Positions 49,699-60,228 of a stretch of 64,000 nt of DNA are shown here, piece after piece (position 1 is the stretch's first letter; the number at the start of each line of letters is the position of its first letter). A model generated the notes under the pieces. It made no database searches. It was not told the DNA's origin and saw only the letters and a program-made list of their open reading frames with translations. The DNA is from Streptomyces parvulus (GTDB lineage Bacteria > Actinomycetota > Actinomycetes > Streptomycetales > Streptomycetaceae). A program made the position numbers and the translations under genes. The stretch is taken from assembly GCF_014648855.1 (NCBI RefSeq), contig NZ_BMRX01000010.1, positions 186,001 to 250,000 of the forward strand, given 5' to 3'.

Positions 49699-51063
49699 TC
49701 ACATGCGTTCGAAGGAGCGGCGCAGTTCCCAGTCCGTGACGGCGGCGTCGTAGGCGTCGACCTCGACGCGCGCCATGTTGCGGTAGTGGGCGACGACCTC
49801 GTCGCCGAAGGCGGCCTTGGCGAGCGCGCTGTTCTCCCACAGCTCGGCGGCCTCGCGCAGGGTGCCGGGAACGTGCGCGTAGTCGGCGGTGTAGGCGTTG
49901 CCGGCGCAGGGTTCGGGCAGTTCCAGGCGCTGTTCGACACCGTGCAGGCCGGCCGCGACCATGCCCGCCACCGCCAGGTACGGGTTGACGTCGCCGCCGG
50001 GCAGCCGGTTCTCGAAGCGCAGGGAGGCGCCGTGGCCGACGACGCGCAGGGCGCAGGTGCGGTTGTCGCGGCCCCAGGCGACCGCCGTAGGCGCGAAGGA
50101 GCCGGGCTGGAAGCGCTTGTAGGAGTTGATGTGCGGGGCGTACAGGAGGGAGAACTCGCGCAGCGCCGCGAGCTGTCCGGCGAGGAAGTGCCGCATGACC
50201 TCGGACATGCCGCCCTCCCCGTCGCCGGCCATGGCGCCGGTGCCGTCCTCGCCGGCGAGGGAGAGGTGGATGTGGCAGGAGTTGCCCTCGCGCTCGTTGT
50301 ACTTGGCCATGAAGGTGAGGGACATGCCCTCCTGGGCGGCGATCTCCTTGGCCCCGGTCTTGTAGATCGCGTGCTGGTCGCAGGTGATCAGGGCGTCGTC
50401 GTAGCGGAAGACGATCTCGTGCTGCCCGGGATTGCACTCGCCCTTGGCGGACTCGACGGTGAGGCCGGCGCCCGCCATCTCGTTGCGGATGCGGCGCAGC
50501 AGGGGTTCGACGCGGCCGGTACCGAGCACCGAGTAGTCGATGTTGTACTGGTTGGCCGGGGTCAGACCGCGGTAGTCCGCGTCCCAGGCCTGCTCGTAGG
50601 TGTCCCGGAAGACGATGAACTCCAGCTCGGTGCCGGCCCGCGCGGTCAGGCCGTGGCCGGCGAGGCGTTCGAGCTGGCGGCGCAGGATCTGGCGGGGCGC
50701 GGCGGGCACCGGGCCGCCGTCCTCCCAGGCGAGGTCGGCGACGACCATGGCGGTGCCCGCGTTCCACGGCAGGCGGCGCAGGGTGGCCAGGTCGGCGTGC
50801 ATGGCGAAGTCGCCGTAGCCGCGGTCCCAGGAGGACATCGCGTAGCCGTCCACGGTGTTCATGTCGGCGTCGACGGCGAGGAGGTAGTTGCAGCCCTCGG
50901 TGCCGTGTGCCAGGACCTCGTCGAGGAAGAAGCGGGCCGCGAACCGCTTGCCCTGGAGGCGGCCCTGCATGTCGGGGAAGGCCAGGACGACGGTGTCGAT
51001 GTCTCCGGCGGCGACGAGGGCGTGCAGTTCCTCGACCCCGAGCGGGGGTGTGCGGTCGGGCAC
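49699..51063 (-). CDS. glnA4: Glutamine-synthetase-like gamma-glutamyl-amine ligase (GlnA4 type)
   Basis: The protein has 454 residues. Beta-Grasp then catalytic domain: AGTELEFIVF, ECNPGQHEIVFRY, the metal-binding GNSCHIHLSL, and SFAPTAVAWGRDNRTCALRV with RFENRLPGGDVNPYLA. In Streptomyces, GlnA-like paralogues ligate glutamate to amines: GlnA3 acts on polyamines and GlnA4 on ethanolamine. Placement beside an SDR, an ALDH and a glutamyl hydrolase fits GlnA4 in ethanolamine use. Start GTG with AAAGGAGG eight bases upstream. Confidence 0.87.
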   Translation of the reverse strand: MPDRTPPLGVEELHALVAAGDIDTVVLAFPDMQGRLQGKRFAARFFLDEVLAHGTEGCNYLLAVDADMNTVDGYAMSSWDRGYGDFAMHADLATLRRLPWNAGTAMVVADLAWEDGGPVPAAPRQILRRQLERLAGHGLTARAGTELEFIVFRDTYEQAWDADYRGLTPANQYNIDYSVLGTGRVEPLLRRIRNEMAGAGLTVESAKGECNPGQHEIVFRYDDALITCDQHAIYKTGAKEIAAQEGMSLTFMAKYNEREGNSCHIHLSLAGEDGTGAMAGDGEGGMSEVMRHFLAGQLAALREFSLLYAPHINSYKRFQPGSFAPTAVAWGRDNRTCALRVVGHGASLRFENRLPGGDVNPYLAVAGMVAAGLHGVEQRLELPEPCAGNAYTADYAHVPGTLREAAELWENSALAKAAFGDEVVAHYRNMARVEVDAYDAAVTDWELRRSFERM

Positions 51064-51080
51064 GGGGAGAGCCTCCTTTG

Positions 51081-51112
51081 GCCGGGAGCCATAAGGTATT
51101 GCCGGGAACCAT
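51081..51112. promoter_or_regulatory. Direct repeat GCCGGGA(G/A)CCAT with 20-base spacing
   Basis: Copies at 51081-51092 and 51101-51112 lie between glnA4 and the divergent FadR-family gene, two helical turns apart. TAAGGT (-10-like, 51092-51097) lies between. They are a candidate operator. Confidence 0.45.
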
Positions 51113-51136
51113 TGCTTGGGAAGGGGGCGCGGCCGC

Positions 51137-51871
51137 ATGCCGGAGGAATCCGGGGGGAGCGTGGCGGACCGGCTCGCACCGGTGCTGCGGCCGGTGCGCG
51201 CCGGCAACGGCTTCGAGGAGGCGCTGGAGCAGATCCTCCAGGTGGTCAGGCTGGGCCTGGTGTCCGACGGGGAGCGGCTGCCGGCCGAGCGGGAGCTGGC
51301 GGAGCGGCTCGGGATCAGCCGGGTGACGCTGCGTGAGGTGCTGCGGGTGCTCCAGGACCAGGGGCTGGTCCTGGCCCGGCGGGGCCGGTACGGCGGAACG
51401 TTCGTGCTGCCCCGCCCCGACGCGGGCGGCGAGGACGAGCTGCGGCGCCGGGTGGCCGGGGTCGACATCGAGGACGTACTGCGCTTCCGCGAGGTGCTGG
51501 AGGTCGGCGCGGCGGGTCTGTGCGCGGCGCACGGGCTGCCGGACGACGGGGCGGGGCGGCTGCGCGGGGCGCTGGCGGCCACGCGGGACGCCCCGCTGGG
51601 GCGGTACCGGCGGCTGGACACGATGCTGCACCTCACCCTCGCGGAGCTGTCCGGCTCACCGGCGCTCGCGGCGCAGTACGCGGCCGTCCGGGCCACCCTG
51701 AACGACCTGCTGGACTGCATCCCGCTGCTGGTGCGCAACCTGGAGCACTCCCAGCACCAGCACGCGGCCCTGGTGGACGCCGTGCTCGACGGGGACGCGG
51801 ACGGGGCCCGGGAGATCGCGCGGGAGCACTGCGCGGGGACGGCGGCGCTGCTGCGGGGGTTCCTGACGTGA
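51137..51871 (+). CDS. FadR-subfamily GntR regulator
   Basis: The protein has 244 residues. N-terminal winged HTH (PAERELAERLGISRVTLREVL, about residues 54-74 with flanks) followed by an all-helical FCD effector domain with His residues (HLTLAEL, HSQHQHAALVDAVL). It is divergent to the glnA4 operon and is its likely regulator. The ATG has GGGAAGGGGG upstream. The ligand could be ethanolamine or a glutamylated intermediate (inferred). Confidence 0.87.
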   Translation: MPEESGGSVADRLAPVLRPVRAGNGFEEALEQILQVVRLGLVSDGERLPAERELAERLGISRVTLREVLRVLQDQGLVLARRGRYGGTFVLPRPDAGGEDELRRRVAGVDIEDVLRFREVLEVGAAGLCAAHGLPDDGAGRLRGALAATRDAPLGRYRRLDTMLHLTLAELSGSPALAAQYAAVRATLNDLLDCIPLLVRNLEHSQHQHAALVDAVLDGDADGAREIAREHCAGTAALLRGFLT

Positions 51872-51950
51872 GGTGGCCGCGCGGGCGGTCGCGCCGGCAA
51901 AGGTATGGGGACGGTCCGTGAAGGCGGGCGGAGGACGGAGGGCTCGGACG

Positions 51951-52646
51951 GTGACGGACAGGCCGCTGATCGGTGTCAGCACGTATCTGGAGACCGGCGC
52001 GCGCTGGGGCGTGTGGGAACTGGAGGCGGCGCTGCTGCCCGCCGGGTACCCGCGGCTGGTGCAGCGGGCGGGCGGACTGGCGGTGATGCTGCCGCCGGAC
52101 GCCCCGGAGCACGCGGCGGCGACGCTCGCCCGCCTCGACGGGCTGGTGATCGCGGGCGGCCCGGACGTGGAACCGGTCCGCTACGGCGCCGAACCCGACC
52201 CGCGCACCGGCCCGCCCGCGCGGGCCCGCGACACGTGGGAGCTGGCGCTGATCGAGGCCGCCCTGGCCGCCCGGCTGCCGCTGCTGGGCGTCTGCCGGGG
52301 CATGCAGCTCCTCAACGTCGCCCGGGGCGGCACCCTCGTCCAGCACATCGAGGGGCACGCCGAGGTCGTGGGCGCGTTCGGAGGGCATCCGGTCAAGCCG
52401 GTGCCGGGCACGCTGTACGCCGGTGTGGTGCCGGAGGAGGCCTTCGTGCCGACCTACCACCACCAGGCGGTCGAGCGGCTCGGCACGGGCCTGGTCCCCT
52501 CGGCCCACGCCGCGGACGGCACCGTGGAGGCCCTGGAACTCCCGTCCGCGCCCGGCTGGGTCCTGGGCGTGCAGTGGCACCCGGAGATGGGCGAGGACGT
52601 ACGCGTGATGCGGGCCCTGGTGGAGGCGGCGGCCCGGCGGTCCTGA
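51951..52646 (+). CDS. Gamma-glutamyl-amino-acid hydrolase (class I amidotransferase-like, PuuD type)
   Basis: The protein has 231 residues. Nucleophile Cys115 in GVCRGMQLLN, His210 and Glu212 in QWHPE. These enzymes hydrolyse gamma-glutamyl-GABA or related bonds, releasing glutamate. GTG 51951 has GGAGGG eight bases upstream; GTG 51918 is an alternative. It lies after the regulator on the same strand, and should complete the glutamylation pathway by releasing the product. Confidence 0.88.
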   Translation: MTDRPLIGVSTYLETGARWGVWELEAALLPAGYPRLVQRAGGLAVMLPPDAPEHAAATLARLDGLVIAGGPDVEPVRYGAEPDPRTGPPARARDTWELALIEAALAARLPLLGVCRGMQLLNVARGGTLVQHIEGHAEVVGAFGGHPVKPVPGTLYAGVVPEEAFVPTYHHQAVERLGTGLVPSAHAADGTVEALELPSAPGWVLGVQWHPEMGEDVRVMRALVEAAARRS

Positions 52647-52674
52647 CCCGGCCGAGGGCGGACACGCCGAGCCC

Positions 52675-53622
52675 CTACACCCGCGTCAGCGACAGCAGGT
52701 GCCGGGCCGGTCCCGTCGGCCGGTGTCCCGTCGGCCAGACGGCGCGCAGGTCGCGGGCGAGGGTGACGTCCGCGAGGGGGACGCTCACCAGGCGGCGGTT
52801 GGTCAGTTCCTCGCCGACCGCGAGTTCGCTGAGGACCGAGGGCCCCGCGCCGCTCACGGCCGCCGCCTTCACCGCCGTGGTGGAGGACAGCTCGATCAGG
52901 GGGCGGGCCAGACCGCCCAGGGCGGCGTCGAGGACCTGCCGGGTGCCCGAGCCCTTCTCGCGCAGGATCAGCGGGGTGGCCGCCAGTTCGGCGGCCGCCA
53001 GCGGGTGCCTGCGGCGCGCCCACGGGTGGCCCGGCGCGGTGACGACCACGAGCCGGTCGTGGGCGATGACCGCGGAGTCGAGGCCCGCGGGGACGCTGAC
53101 CCCCTCGACGAAGCCGAGGTCGGCCTCGTCGGCCAGCAGACGCGCCGCCACCGTCGCCGAGTTCCCGGCGAGCAGGGAGACCGCCGTGTCGGGCAGCTGG
53201 GTGCGCAGCGCGACCAGCCAGCCCGGCAGCAGGTACTCGGCGATCGTCATGCTCGCCGCCACCCGCAGCCGCGAGTCCCGCCGGTCCCGCAGCGCCTGCG
53301 CGCCCGCGTCGAACGCCTCGGCGGCCTCGACGATCCGCCGCGCCCAGTCCGTGACCAGCACGCCCGCGTCGGTCAGCCGGGAGCCGCGCGGCGAGCGGTC
53401 CACCAGCGCGACGCCCAGCTGCCGTTCCATCGAGCGGACGCGGCTGCTGGCGGCCGGCTGCGTGATGCCCAGCTCGCGCGCGGCACCGCCGAGGCTGCCC
53501 AGCCTGGCCACCGCCAGCAGCAGCTCCATCGCGCCGAGGTCCGGGACCCGGTGCGCCAGCGAACCCGGCACCCCCTGACCACCCCGGCCGGTCTGCTCAC
53601 CCTCCGCCATGCTCCTGCCCAT
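52675..53622 (-). CDS. LysR-family regulator
   Basis: The protein has 315 residues. The N-terminal HTH is in GGAARELGITQPAASSRV and MERQLG, about residues 44-68. The ligand-binding domain follows. It is divergent from the TDT transporter gene across a 70-base gap with an inverted repeat, so it is the likely regulator. The ATG at 53622 is used; one at 53610 is possible. Confidence 0.88.
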   Translation of the reverse strand: MGRSMAEGEQTGRGGQGVPGSLAHRVPDLGAMELLLAVARLGSLGGAARELGITQPAASSRVRSMERQLGVALVDRSPRGSRLTDAGVLVTDWARRIVEAAEAFDAGAQALRDRRDSRLRVAASMTIAEYLLPGWLVALRTQLPDTAVSLLAGNSATVAARLLADEADLGFVEGVSVPAGLDSAVIAHDRLVVVTAPGHPWARRRHPLAAAELAATPLILREKGSGTRQVLDAALGGLARPLIELSSTTAVKAAAVSGAGPSVLSELAVGEELTNRRLVSVPLADVTLARDLRAVWPTGHRPTGPARHLLSLTRV

Positions 53623-53632
53623 AACCCCAGCT

Positions 53633-53644
53633 TATGCCCTCATA
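53633..53644. promoter_or_regulatory. Inverted repeat TATG-CCCT-CATA between LysR and TDT genes
   Basis: The dyad lies in the 70-base divergent gap and overlaps a T-N11-A-like pattern typical of LysR sites. Putative. Confidence 0.4.
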
Positions 53645-53692
53645 GAGACATGATCCCTGGTCAGCGGCTTCGCCTCCGGTGAGGGTGGAGGC

Positions 53693-54847
<1,155 letters not shown>

Positions 54848-55495
54848 GGTACCGCCCGTCGACGAGGGCGCAGGGCAGGCCGGGGAAGGCCTCCGGGCCG
54901 TCGTCGGCGGTGAACCGGTACGGCTCGTCCGGCAGGACCACGACGTCCGGGCGGGCGGCCCGCAGTTCCTCGACGGGGATCTTCGGATACCGCTCGGGGT
55001 GGGAGGCGTGGAGGTGGTCGACGCCCAGGCGGGCGAGCACGTCACCGGCGAAGGTGTCGCGGCCCAGCACCATCCAGGGCCTGCGCCAGATCGGCACCAC
55101 GGCGCTCCGGCGCTCCCCGGGGAACGGCGGCGCCGGGTCGCTCCAGGCAGCCTCGGCGTCGTCGAGCCACCACGGGCGGGACGGGGCGCCGCACGCGGTG
55201 AGCACCCGGTCCAGCTCGGTCCAGGCCTGCGGCACGGTGCGCACCTCGGTCACCAGCACCTCGACGCCGGCCGCGCGCAGGGCGTCCAGGTCGGGCGCGC
55301 GGTTCTCCTCCTCGTTGGCGATCACCAGGTCGGGAGCGAGGGCGGCGATCCGGTCGGTGTCCGGGTTCTTGGTGCCGCCCACGCGCACGGCGTCCAGCCC
55401 GGCCGGGTGGGTGCACCAGTCGGTGGCACCGGCGAGGACACCGGGGAGGGTGCGGGCCACCGCCTCGGTCAGGGAGGGCACCAGGGAGACCACCC

Positions 55496-56065
55496 TCACC
55501 GCCGGGGCCCCTCCCGGACCGCCTCGATGTGCTCGGCGACGGCGACCACGACCAGCCGCGTGTCGGGCACCGTGGCCCGCCACCGGTGCCGTACGCCGCC
55601 GGTCAGGTACAGCGTGTCGCCCCGGCCCAGCCGGTAGGCACGGCCCTCGGCCTCGATCTCCACGGCGCCCTCGGCGACGAACATCAACTGGTCGTTGCGG
55701 TACTGCAGTTCACGGCCGACGTCATGGTCGCCGGTGAACTCGGAGGCGTGCATCTGGTGGTGCCCGCGCACCAGGGAGCGCACCTTGGGGGCCAGCTCGG
55801 GGTCGGGGTCCTCGTCGCGGACCACGTCGACGCTGCACGCGGGGTCGGCGGCGGCGAGCAGCTCCACGGCGGTGGTGCGCAGGGCGTCGGCCACCTTCTC
55901 CAGGGAGCTCTGGCTGGGCCGGGCCCGGTCGTTCTCGATCTGGCTGAGGAAGGGCACGGACAGGCCGCTGCGCTCGGACACCACGGCGAGCGTCAGGTCG
56001 AGGGAGCGGCGCCGGCGCCGCACGGCCGCGCCGACCCGGAGGTGCTGATCCTTGTGGTCGCCCAT
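55496..56065 (-). CDS. XRE HTH regulator with C-terminal cupin domain
   Basis: The protein has 189 residues. HTH: DLTLAVVSERSGLSVPFLSQ and IENDRARPS at about 23-51. A cupin barrel follows, with GRGDTLYLTGGVRHRWRA containing a metal-binding-like pattern. It is co-translated with the metal-receptor-like gene. The ATG at 56065 follows GGAGGGAGCC; a longer start is possible. The ligand sensed by the cupin is unknown. Confidence 0.85.
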   Translation of the reverse strand: MGDHKDQHLRVGAAVRRRRRSLDLTLAVVSERSGLSVPFLSQIENDRARPSQSSLEKVADALRTTAVELLAAADPACSVDVVRDEDPDPELAPKVRSLVRGHHQMHASEFTGDHDVGRELQYRNDQLMFVAEGAVEIEAEGRAYRLGRGDTLYLTGGVRHRWRATVPDTRLVVVAVAEHIEAVREGPRR

Positions 56066-56480
56066 CGCTCCGGCTCCCTCCTTCACCCGTCGTCGTACCG
56101 CCGCCGTGCCCGTTTCGGGGCGCCGTCCTCCTGATGAGTTCTCTGCACCCTACGCATGTTCGGCAAACCGTTTCATGCGGCCGTCACATCGACGTCACGG
56201 TGCGGTGGCCGGGACCTCACAGTTCTCGCCACGCACGGGCCGCCCCGTCCCACGTGTCGGACGCCCTACCGGTTCAAGGCGTGGACGGCCCGGGGTGTTC
56301 CCGCCAGCCCCTCCCGCCCCGGCGATGCGATGCTCGGGCGCGGGGTTGGCGCTCCGTGGTTGTCCAAATCCTTACCGTGTCCCCGGGGTCCCCGGGCGGA
56401 AAGACCCGAGGGGTGGGCCCGGCGCGCACCGTCAGGAGGCGCTGCCGGGCCCACCCCTCGGGGCGGACGTCCGTGCGGTA
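56066..56480. other. 415-base intergenic region with a terminator
   Basis: It lies between the XRE gene start and the end of the betaine transporter genes. It holds the hairpin at 56405-56462 and the XRE promoter region; otherwise I see nothing. Confidence 0.6.
56405..56462 (-). terminator. Terminator of the glycine betaine transporter operon
   Basis: Perfect 19-bp arms (56405-56423 with 56444-56462) with a 20-base loop, 18 bases after the stop codon. Confidence 0.85.
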
Positions 56481-59096
56481 CTACTGCGGGGTCATCCGGC
56501 CGACCATGTCCGGGTGCTCCTCCAGCCAGGCCGCGACGGCTTCCTCCTCGTGGCCCTGACCGCGGTCCTTGATCTCGGCCTCCAGCGTGCCCAGCTCGTC
56601 CTCGCTCATGTGGAAGTTCTTGATCCACTTGGTGAGCTGCGGGTACTGCTCGGGGAACTTCTTGCTGGAGATGGTGCGGATCGTGTTGCCCTCGCCGAAG
56701 GCCTTCTTCGGGTCCTTCAGCTTGGTCAGCTCGTAGTCGCTGTAGGCCCAGTGCGGGGACCACAGGGTGACCGCGACCGGCTCCTTCTTGGCGTAGGCGC
56801 GCTTCAGCTCCGCCAGCATGGCCGGCGTGGAGCCGTCGACGATCTCGTACTCGTCCTCCAGGCCGTAGCCCGGCAGCACCTCGTCCTTGGCGAGCTGCAT
56901 CTCACCGGTGCCGGGCTCGATGCCGATGATCTTCCCGTCGAAGAGGTCGGCCTTGCCCTTGAGGTCCGCGAGGGACTTGACGTCCTTCACGTAGGAGGGG
57001 ACGGCGATCTCCAGGGAGGTCGGTTCGTACCAGGTGCCGAGGTCGGTGAGGTTGTCCTTGTTCTTGTCCCAGTAGTTCTTCTGGGCGTGGGGCAGCCAGG
57101 CGTCGAAGTTGAGGTCGAGGTCGCCCGAGGCCAGACCGGTGTAGACCGGGCCGACGTCCATCTGCTTCAGGTTCATCTTGTAGCCGCGGCGCTCCAGGAC
57201 GTTCTTCCACAGGTAGGTGACGGCGACGTCCTCCTCCCACGGGAACCAGGCCACGTCCAGGGCGCGCTTCGCCTCGGCCGGGGTGGCGCCGCCGGCGCCC
57301 GCGACCGGGGCGAGCTTGTCGACGAGGTCCGGGTTGCTCTTCAGCCAGGTGCGGACGGCGTCCTGCTGCTTGCCCTTGCCGGCCTTGTTGATCTCGGCCT
57401 CCAGGCTGGTGAGCTGCTTCTCGTCCAGCTTGAAGTCCTTCATCCACTTGGCGGCGGTGGGGTCGTCGCCGGCGAAGCCCTTGCGGGAGAGCGTGTGCAC
57501 GCCGTCGCCCTTGCCCCAGGCTCCCTTGGGGTCCTTGAGCTTCTTCAGGTCGAGGTCGTTGTACGCCCAGTGCGGGGACCAGAGCGTGACGACGATCGGT
57601 TCCTTCTTGCTCATCGCCCGCTTCAGCTCGGCCAGCATCGCCGGCGTGGAGCTGTCGACGACCTTGTACTCCTTGTCGAGCCCGTACTCCTTGGCGACCT
57701 TGTCCTTCAGCAGGGCCATCTCGCCGGCGCTGGACTCGATGCCGGTGATCTTGCCGCCGAACTGGCCGGCCTTGCCCTTGAGGTCCGCCAGCGTGTTGAC
57801 GTCCTTCATGTACGCCGGGACGGTCAGCTCCAGCGACGTGTTGTCGTACCAGGAGCCGAGGTCGTCGAGGCGGTCGCCGTACTTCTTCCAGTACTGGGCG
57901 TGGGTGGTCGGCAGCCAGGAGTTGGTGACGATGTCGATGTCGCCCTGCGCGAGGGAGGTGTAGAGCGGTCCGGCGTCGAACTGCTTGGCCTCGACCTCGT
58001 AGCCGCGCTGTTCGAGGATCTCCTTCCACAGGAACGTGGAGGCGACGCCCTCGTCCCACGGCACGTAGCCGAGGGTGACCTTCTTGCCCTGGCCGACGTT
58101 CTTGCCGTTCGCGACGGCCTCCGAGTCGCCGGAGCCGCCGAAGACGCCCATGCCGCCGGCCACCAGGCCGAGGATCACGACGCCGATGACGGCGACCTGC
58201 GGGCGGGGCCGGTACGACCAGATCTTCAGGCCGCCGAGGCTGCGGGCCTTGGCGGCGGCGCGGCGGCCGAGCGGCGAGACCTGGGTGCCGAGTGCGCTGG
58301 TCATGCGGTCCAGGTAGATCGCGAGGATCACGATGGCCACGCCGGACTCGGAGCCGAGGCCGACGTTGAGCTGGCCGATGGCCTCGTTGACGTCGCCGCC
58401 CAGGCCGCCGGTGCCGACCATGCCGGCGATCGCGGCCATGGACAGGCCGAGCATGATGACCTGGTTGACGCCCGCCATCACCGTGGGCAGGGCCAGCGGG
58501 AGCTGGACGCGCAGCAGGGTGTTGCGGGGCGTGGTGCCGAAGGCCTCGGCGGCCTCGACCAGTTCCTTGTCGACCTGGCGGATGCCCAGCTCGGTCATGC
58601 GCACGCCGGGGGCGAGCGCGAAGATCAGGGTGGCCACGATGCCGGCGGAGGCGCCGGTGCCGAAGAACAGGATGGCCGGGATGAGGTAGATCATCGCGGG
58701 CAGCGTCTGCATGAAGTCCAGCACGGGCCGGACGATGCCGCTGACCCGGTCGGAGCGGGCCGCCCAGATGCCGACGGGTACCGCGACCACCAGCGCGATG
58801 ATCGTGGCGACGAGCACCAGCGACAGGGTGATCATCGCGTTCTCCCACAACTCCATGGAGTCGATGAACGCGAATCCCACGAAGGTGAGGACACCGGCGA
58901 GCGTGCCGCGCAGCCAGAAGGCGATGACCGCGAAGATGCCGGCGAGGAGCAGCGGTTCGGGCGCCTGGAGGACGGCGTTGATGCCGTCGTAGGTGCCGGT
59001 GAAGACGGTCTTCAGGAAGTCGAAGAGCCACGCGACGTGTTCGAGCAGCCAGTCGACGGTGCTGTTGACCCAGTCGCCGAGCGGGATCCTAGGCAC
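56481..59096 (-). CDS. Glycine betaine/proline ABC permease fused to two tandem substrate-binding domains
   Basis: The protein has 871 residues. Residues 1-~290 are the permease with an EAA loop (ELVEAAEAFGTTPRNTLLRVQ). A further span near 315-330 is followed by OpuAC-like domain 1 (about 345-590) and domain 2 (about 612-871). Each has WSPHWAYND or WSPHWAYSD and ligand-box tryptophans. The two domains are paralogous, so one transporter carries two receptors. It overlaps the upstream ATPase stop by eight bases. Confidence 0.9.
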   Translation of the reverse strand: MPRIPLGDWVNSTVDWLLEHVAWLFDFLKTVFTGTYDGINAVLQAPEPLLLAGIFAVIAFWLRGTLAGVLTFVGFAFIDSMELWENAMITLSLVLVATIIALVVAVPVGIWAARSDRVSGIVRPVLDFMQTLPAMIYLIPAILFFGTGASAGIVATLIFALAPGVRMTELGIRQVDKELVEAAEAFGTTPRNTLLRVQLPLALPTVMAGVNQVIMLGLSMAAIAGMVGTGGLGGDVNEAIGQLNVGLGSESGVAIVILAIYLDRMTSALGTQVSPLGRRAAAKARSLGGLKIWSYRPRPQVAVIGVVILGLVAGGMGVFGGSGDSEAVANGKNVGQGKKVTLGYVPWDEGVASTFLWKEILEQRGYEVEAKQFDAGPLYTSLAQGDIDIVTNSWLPTTHAQYWKKYGDRLDDLGSWYDNTSLELTVPAYMKDVNTLADLKGKAGQFGGKITGIESSAGEMALLKDKVAKEYGLDKEYKVVDSSTPAMLAELKRAMSKKEPIVVTLWSPHWAYNDLDLKKLKDPKGAWGKGDGVHTLSRKGFAGDDPTAAKWMKDFKLDEKQLTSLEAEINKAGKGKQQDAVRTWLKSNPDLVDKLAPVAGAGGATPAEAKRALDVAWFPWEEDVAVTYLWKNVLERRGYKMNLKQMDVGPVYTGLASGDLDLNFDAWLPHAQKNYWDKNKDNLTDLGTWYEPTSLEIAVPSYVKDVKSLADLKGKADLFDGKIIGIEPGTGEMQLAKDEVLPGYGLEDEYEIVDGSTPAMLAELKRAYAKKEPVAVTLWSPHWAYSDYELTKLKDPKKAFGEGNTIRTISSKKFPEQYPQLTKWIKNFHMSEDELGTLEAEIKDRGQGHEEEAVAAWLEEHPDMVGRMTPQ

Positions 59097-60177
59097 GGGC
59101 CATCACCTTTTCGGGACCCTGGTCGCGCGGGCTGTCGCAGGTGCCGGGCTCGGCCTGCTCGTCCCCGAGGAAGCCGACGAGTCGGCGGGTGGGGACGACC
59201 CCGACCAGCTCGCCGTCGCCGTCGACGACCGCGACCGGGTGCGGTACGCGGGCGCTGATCGCGCACAGGTCGGTGAACGACGTCTCCGGGGTGGCCGTCT
59301 CGCAGTCGCAGTCGGCCTCGTCGCCGCGGACCTCGGTCTCCATCACGGCGGCGGTGGTCAGCACGCGGGAGCGGTCGACGTCCTGGGTGAAGGAGGCGAC
59401 GTAGTCGTTGGCGGGGCGCATCAGGATGTCCTGCGCCGTGCCGATCTGGACGATCCGTCCGTCGCGCATCATCGCGATGCGGTCGCCCAGGCGCATGGCC
59501 TCGTTGAGGTCGTGCGTGATGAAGACGATGGTCTTCTTCAGGGTCTTCTGGAGTTCGAGCAGCTGGTCCTGCATGTCGCGGCGGATCAGCGGGTCCAGGG
59601 CGCTGAAGGACTCGTCCATCAGCAGCAGGTCGGCGTCCGTGGCGAGGGCGCGGGCGAGGCCCACGCGCTGCTGCATGCCGCCGGACAGCTCGTCGGGCCA
59701 GGACTTCTCCCAGCCGGCCAGGCCACACAGGGCGAGCGCCTCGTCGGCGCGGCGTTCGCGCTCGGCGCGGGGCACGCCCTGCACTTCAAGACCGTAGGCA
59801 GCGTTGTCACGGACGCTGCGGTGCGGGAACAGCGCGAAGTGCTGGAAGACCATGCTGATGCTCTTGGAGCGGACGTCGCGCAGCTTGCGCTCGCCGATCT
59901 CGGTGAGGTCCTGACCGCCGAAGCGGACGTGCCCGGCGGTCGGCTCCAGCAGACCGTTGAGCATGCGCAGCAGCGTGGACTTGCCGGAGCCGGACAGTCC
60001 CATGACCACGAAGATCTCGCCGGGCTCCACGGTGAAGGACGCGTCGATGACCGCGGCCGTGGTGCCGGCGTCGCGCAGTTCCTCCCGGTCGGTGCCCTGC
60101 CGCAGTCGTTCGACCGCCTGGTCCGGTTTCCTGCCGAAGACCTTGTACAGGCCGTCGGCTTCTAGTCTGGCTGACAC
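59089..60177 (-). CDS. Glycine betaine/L-proline ABC transporter ATP-binding protein with CBS-type tail
   Basis: The protein has 362 residues. Walker A GLSGSGKST at 60-68, signature LSGGMQQRVGLARAL, Walker B DLLLMDESFSALD. A C-terminal CBS-like region (LCAISARVPHPVAVVDGDGELVGVVPTRRL) would sense ionic strength, as in OpuA. GTG 60177 has AGAGG five bases upstream; the ATG at 60192 has none. First gene of the operon. Confidence 0.9.
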   Translation of the reverse strand: MSARLEADGLYKVFGRKPDQAVERLRQGTDREELRDAGTTAAVIDASFTVEPGEIFVVMGLSGSGKSTLLRMLNGLLEPTAGHVRFGGQDLTEIGERKLRDVRSKSISMVFQHFALFPHRSVRDNAAYGLEVQGVPRAERERRADEALALCGLAGWEKSWPDELSGGMQQRVGLARALATDADLLLMDESFSALDPLIRRDMQDQLLELQKTLKKTIVFITHDLNEAMRLGDRIAMMRDGRIVQIGTAQDILMRPANDYVASFTQDVDRSRVLTTAAVMETEVRGDEADCDCETATPETSFTDLCAISARVPHPVAVVDGDGELVGVVPTRRLVGFLGDEQAEPGTCDSPRDQGPEKVMARA

Positions 60178-60228
60178 GCTTACCTCTTGCATCGGGGGCA
60201 GGGACGGGGCGTGAAGCCTCTCTAACAG

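Noticed and set aside
56052..59258. Plus-strand open frame of over 1000 residues opposite the betaine permease gene
   Set aside because: Composition is Gly/Val/Asp/His-rich antisense noise, without ribosome site; the minus-strand gene has clear domains.
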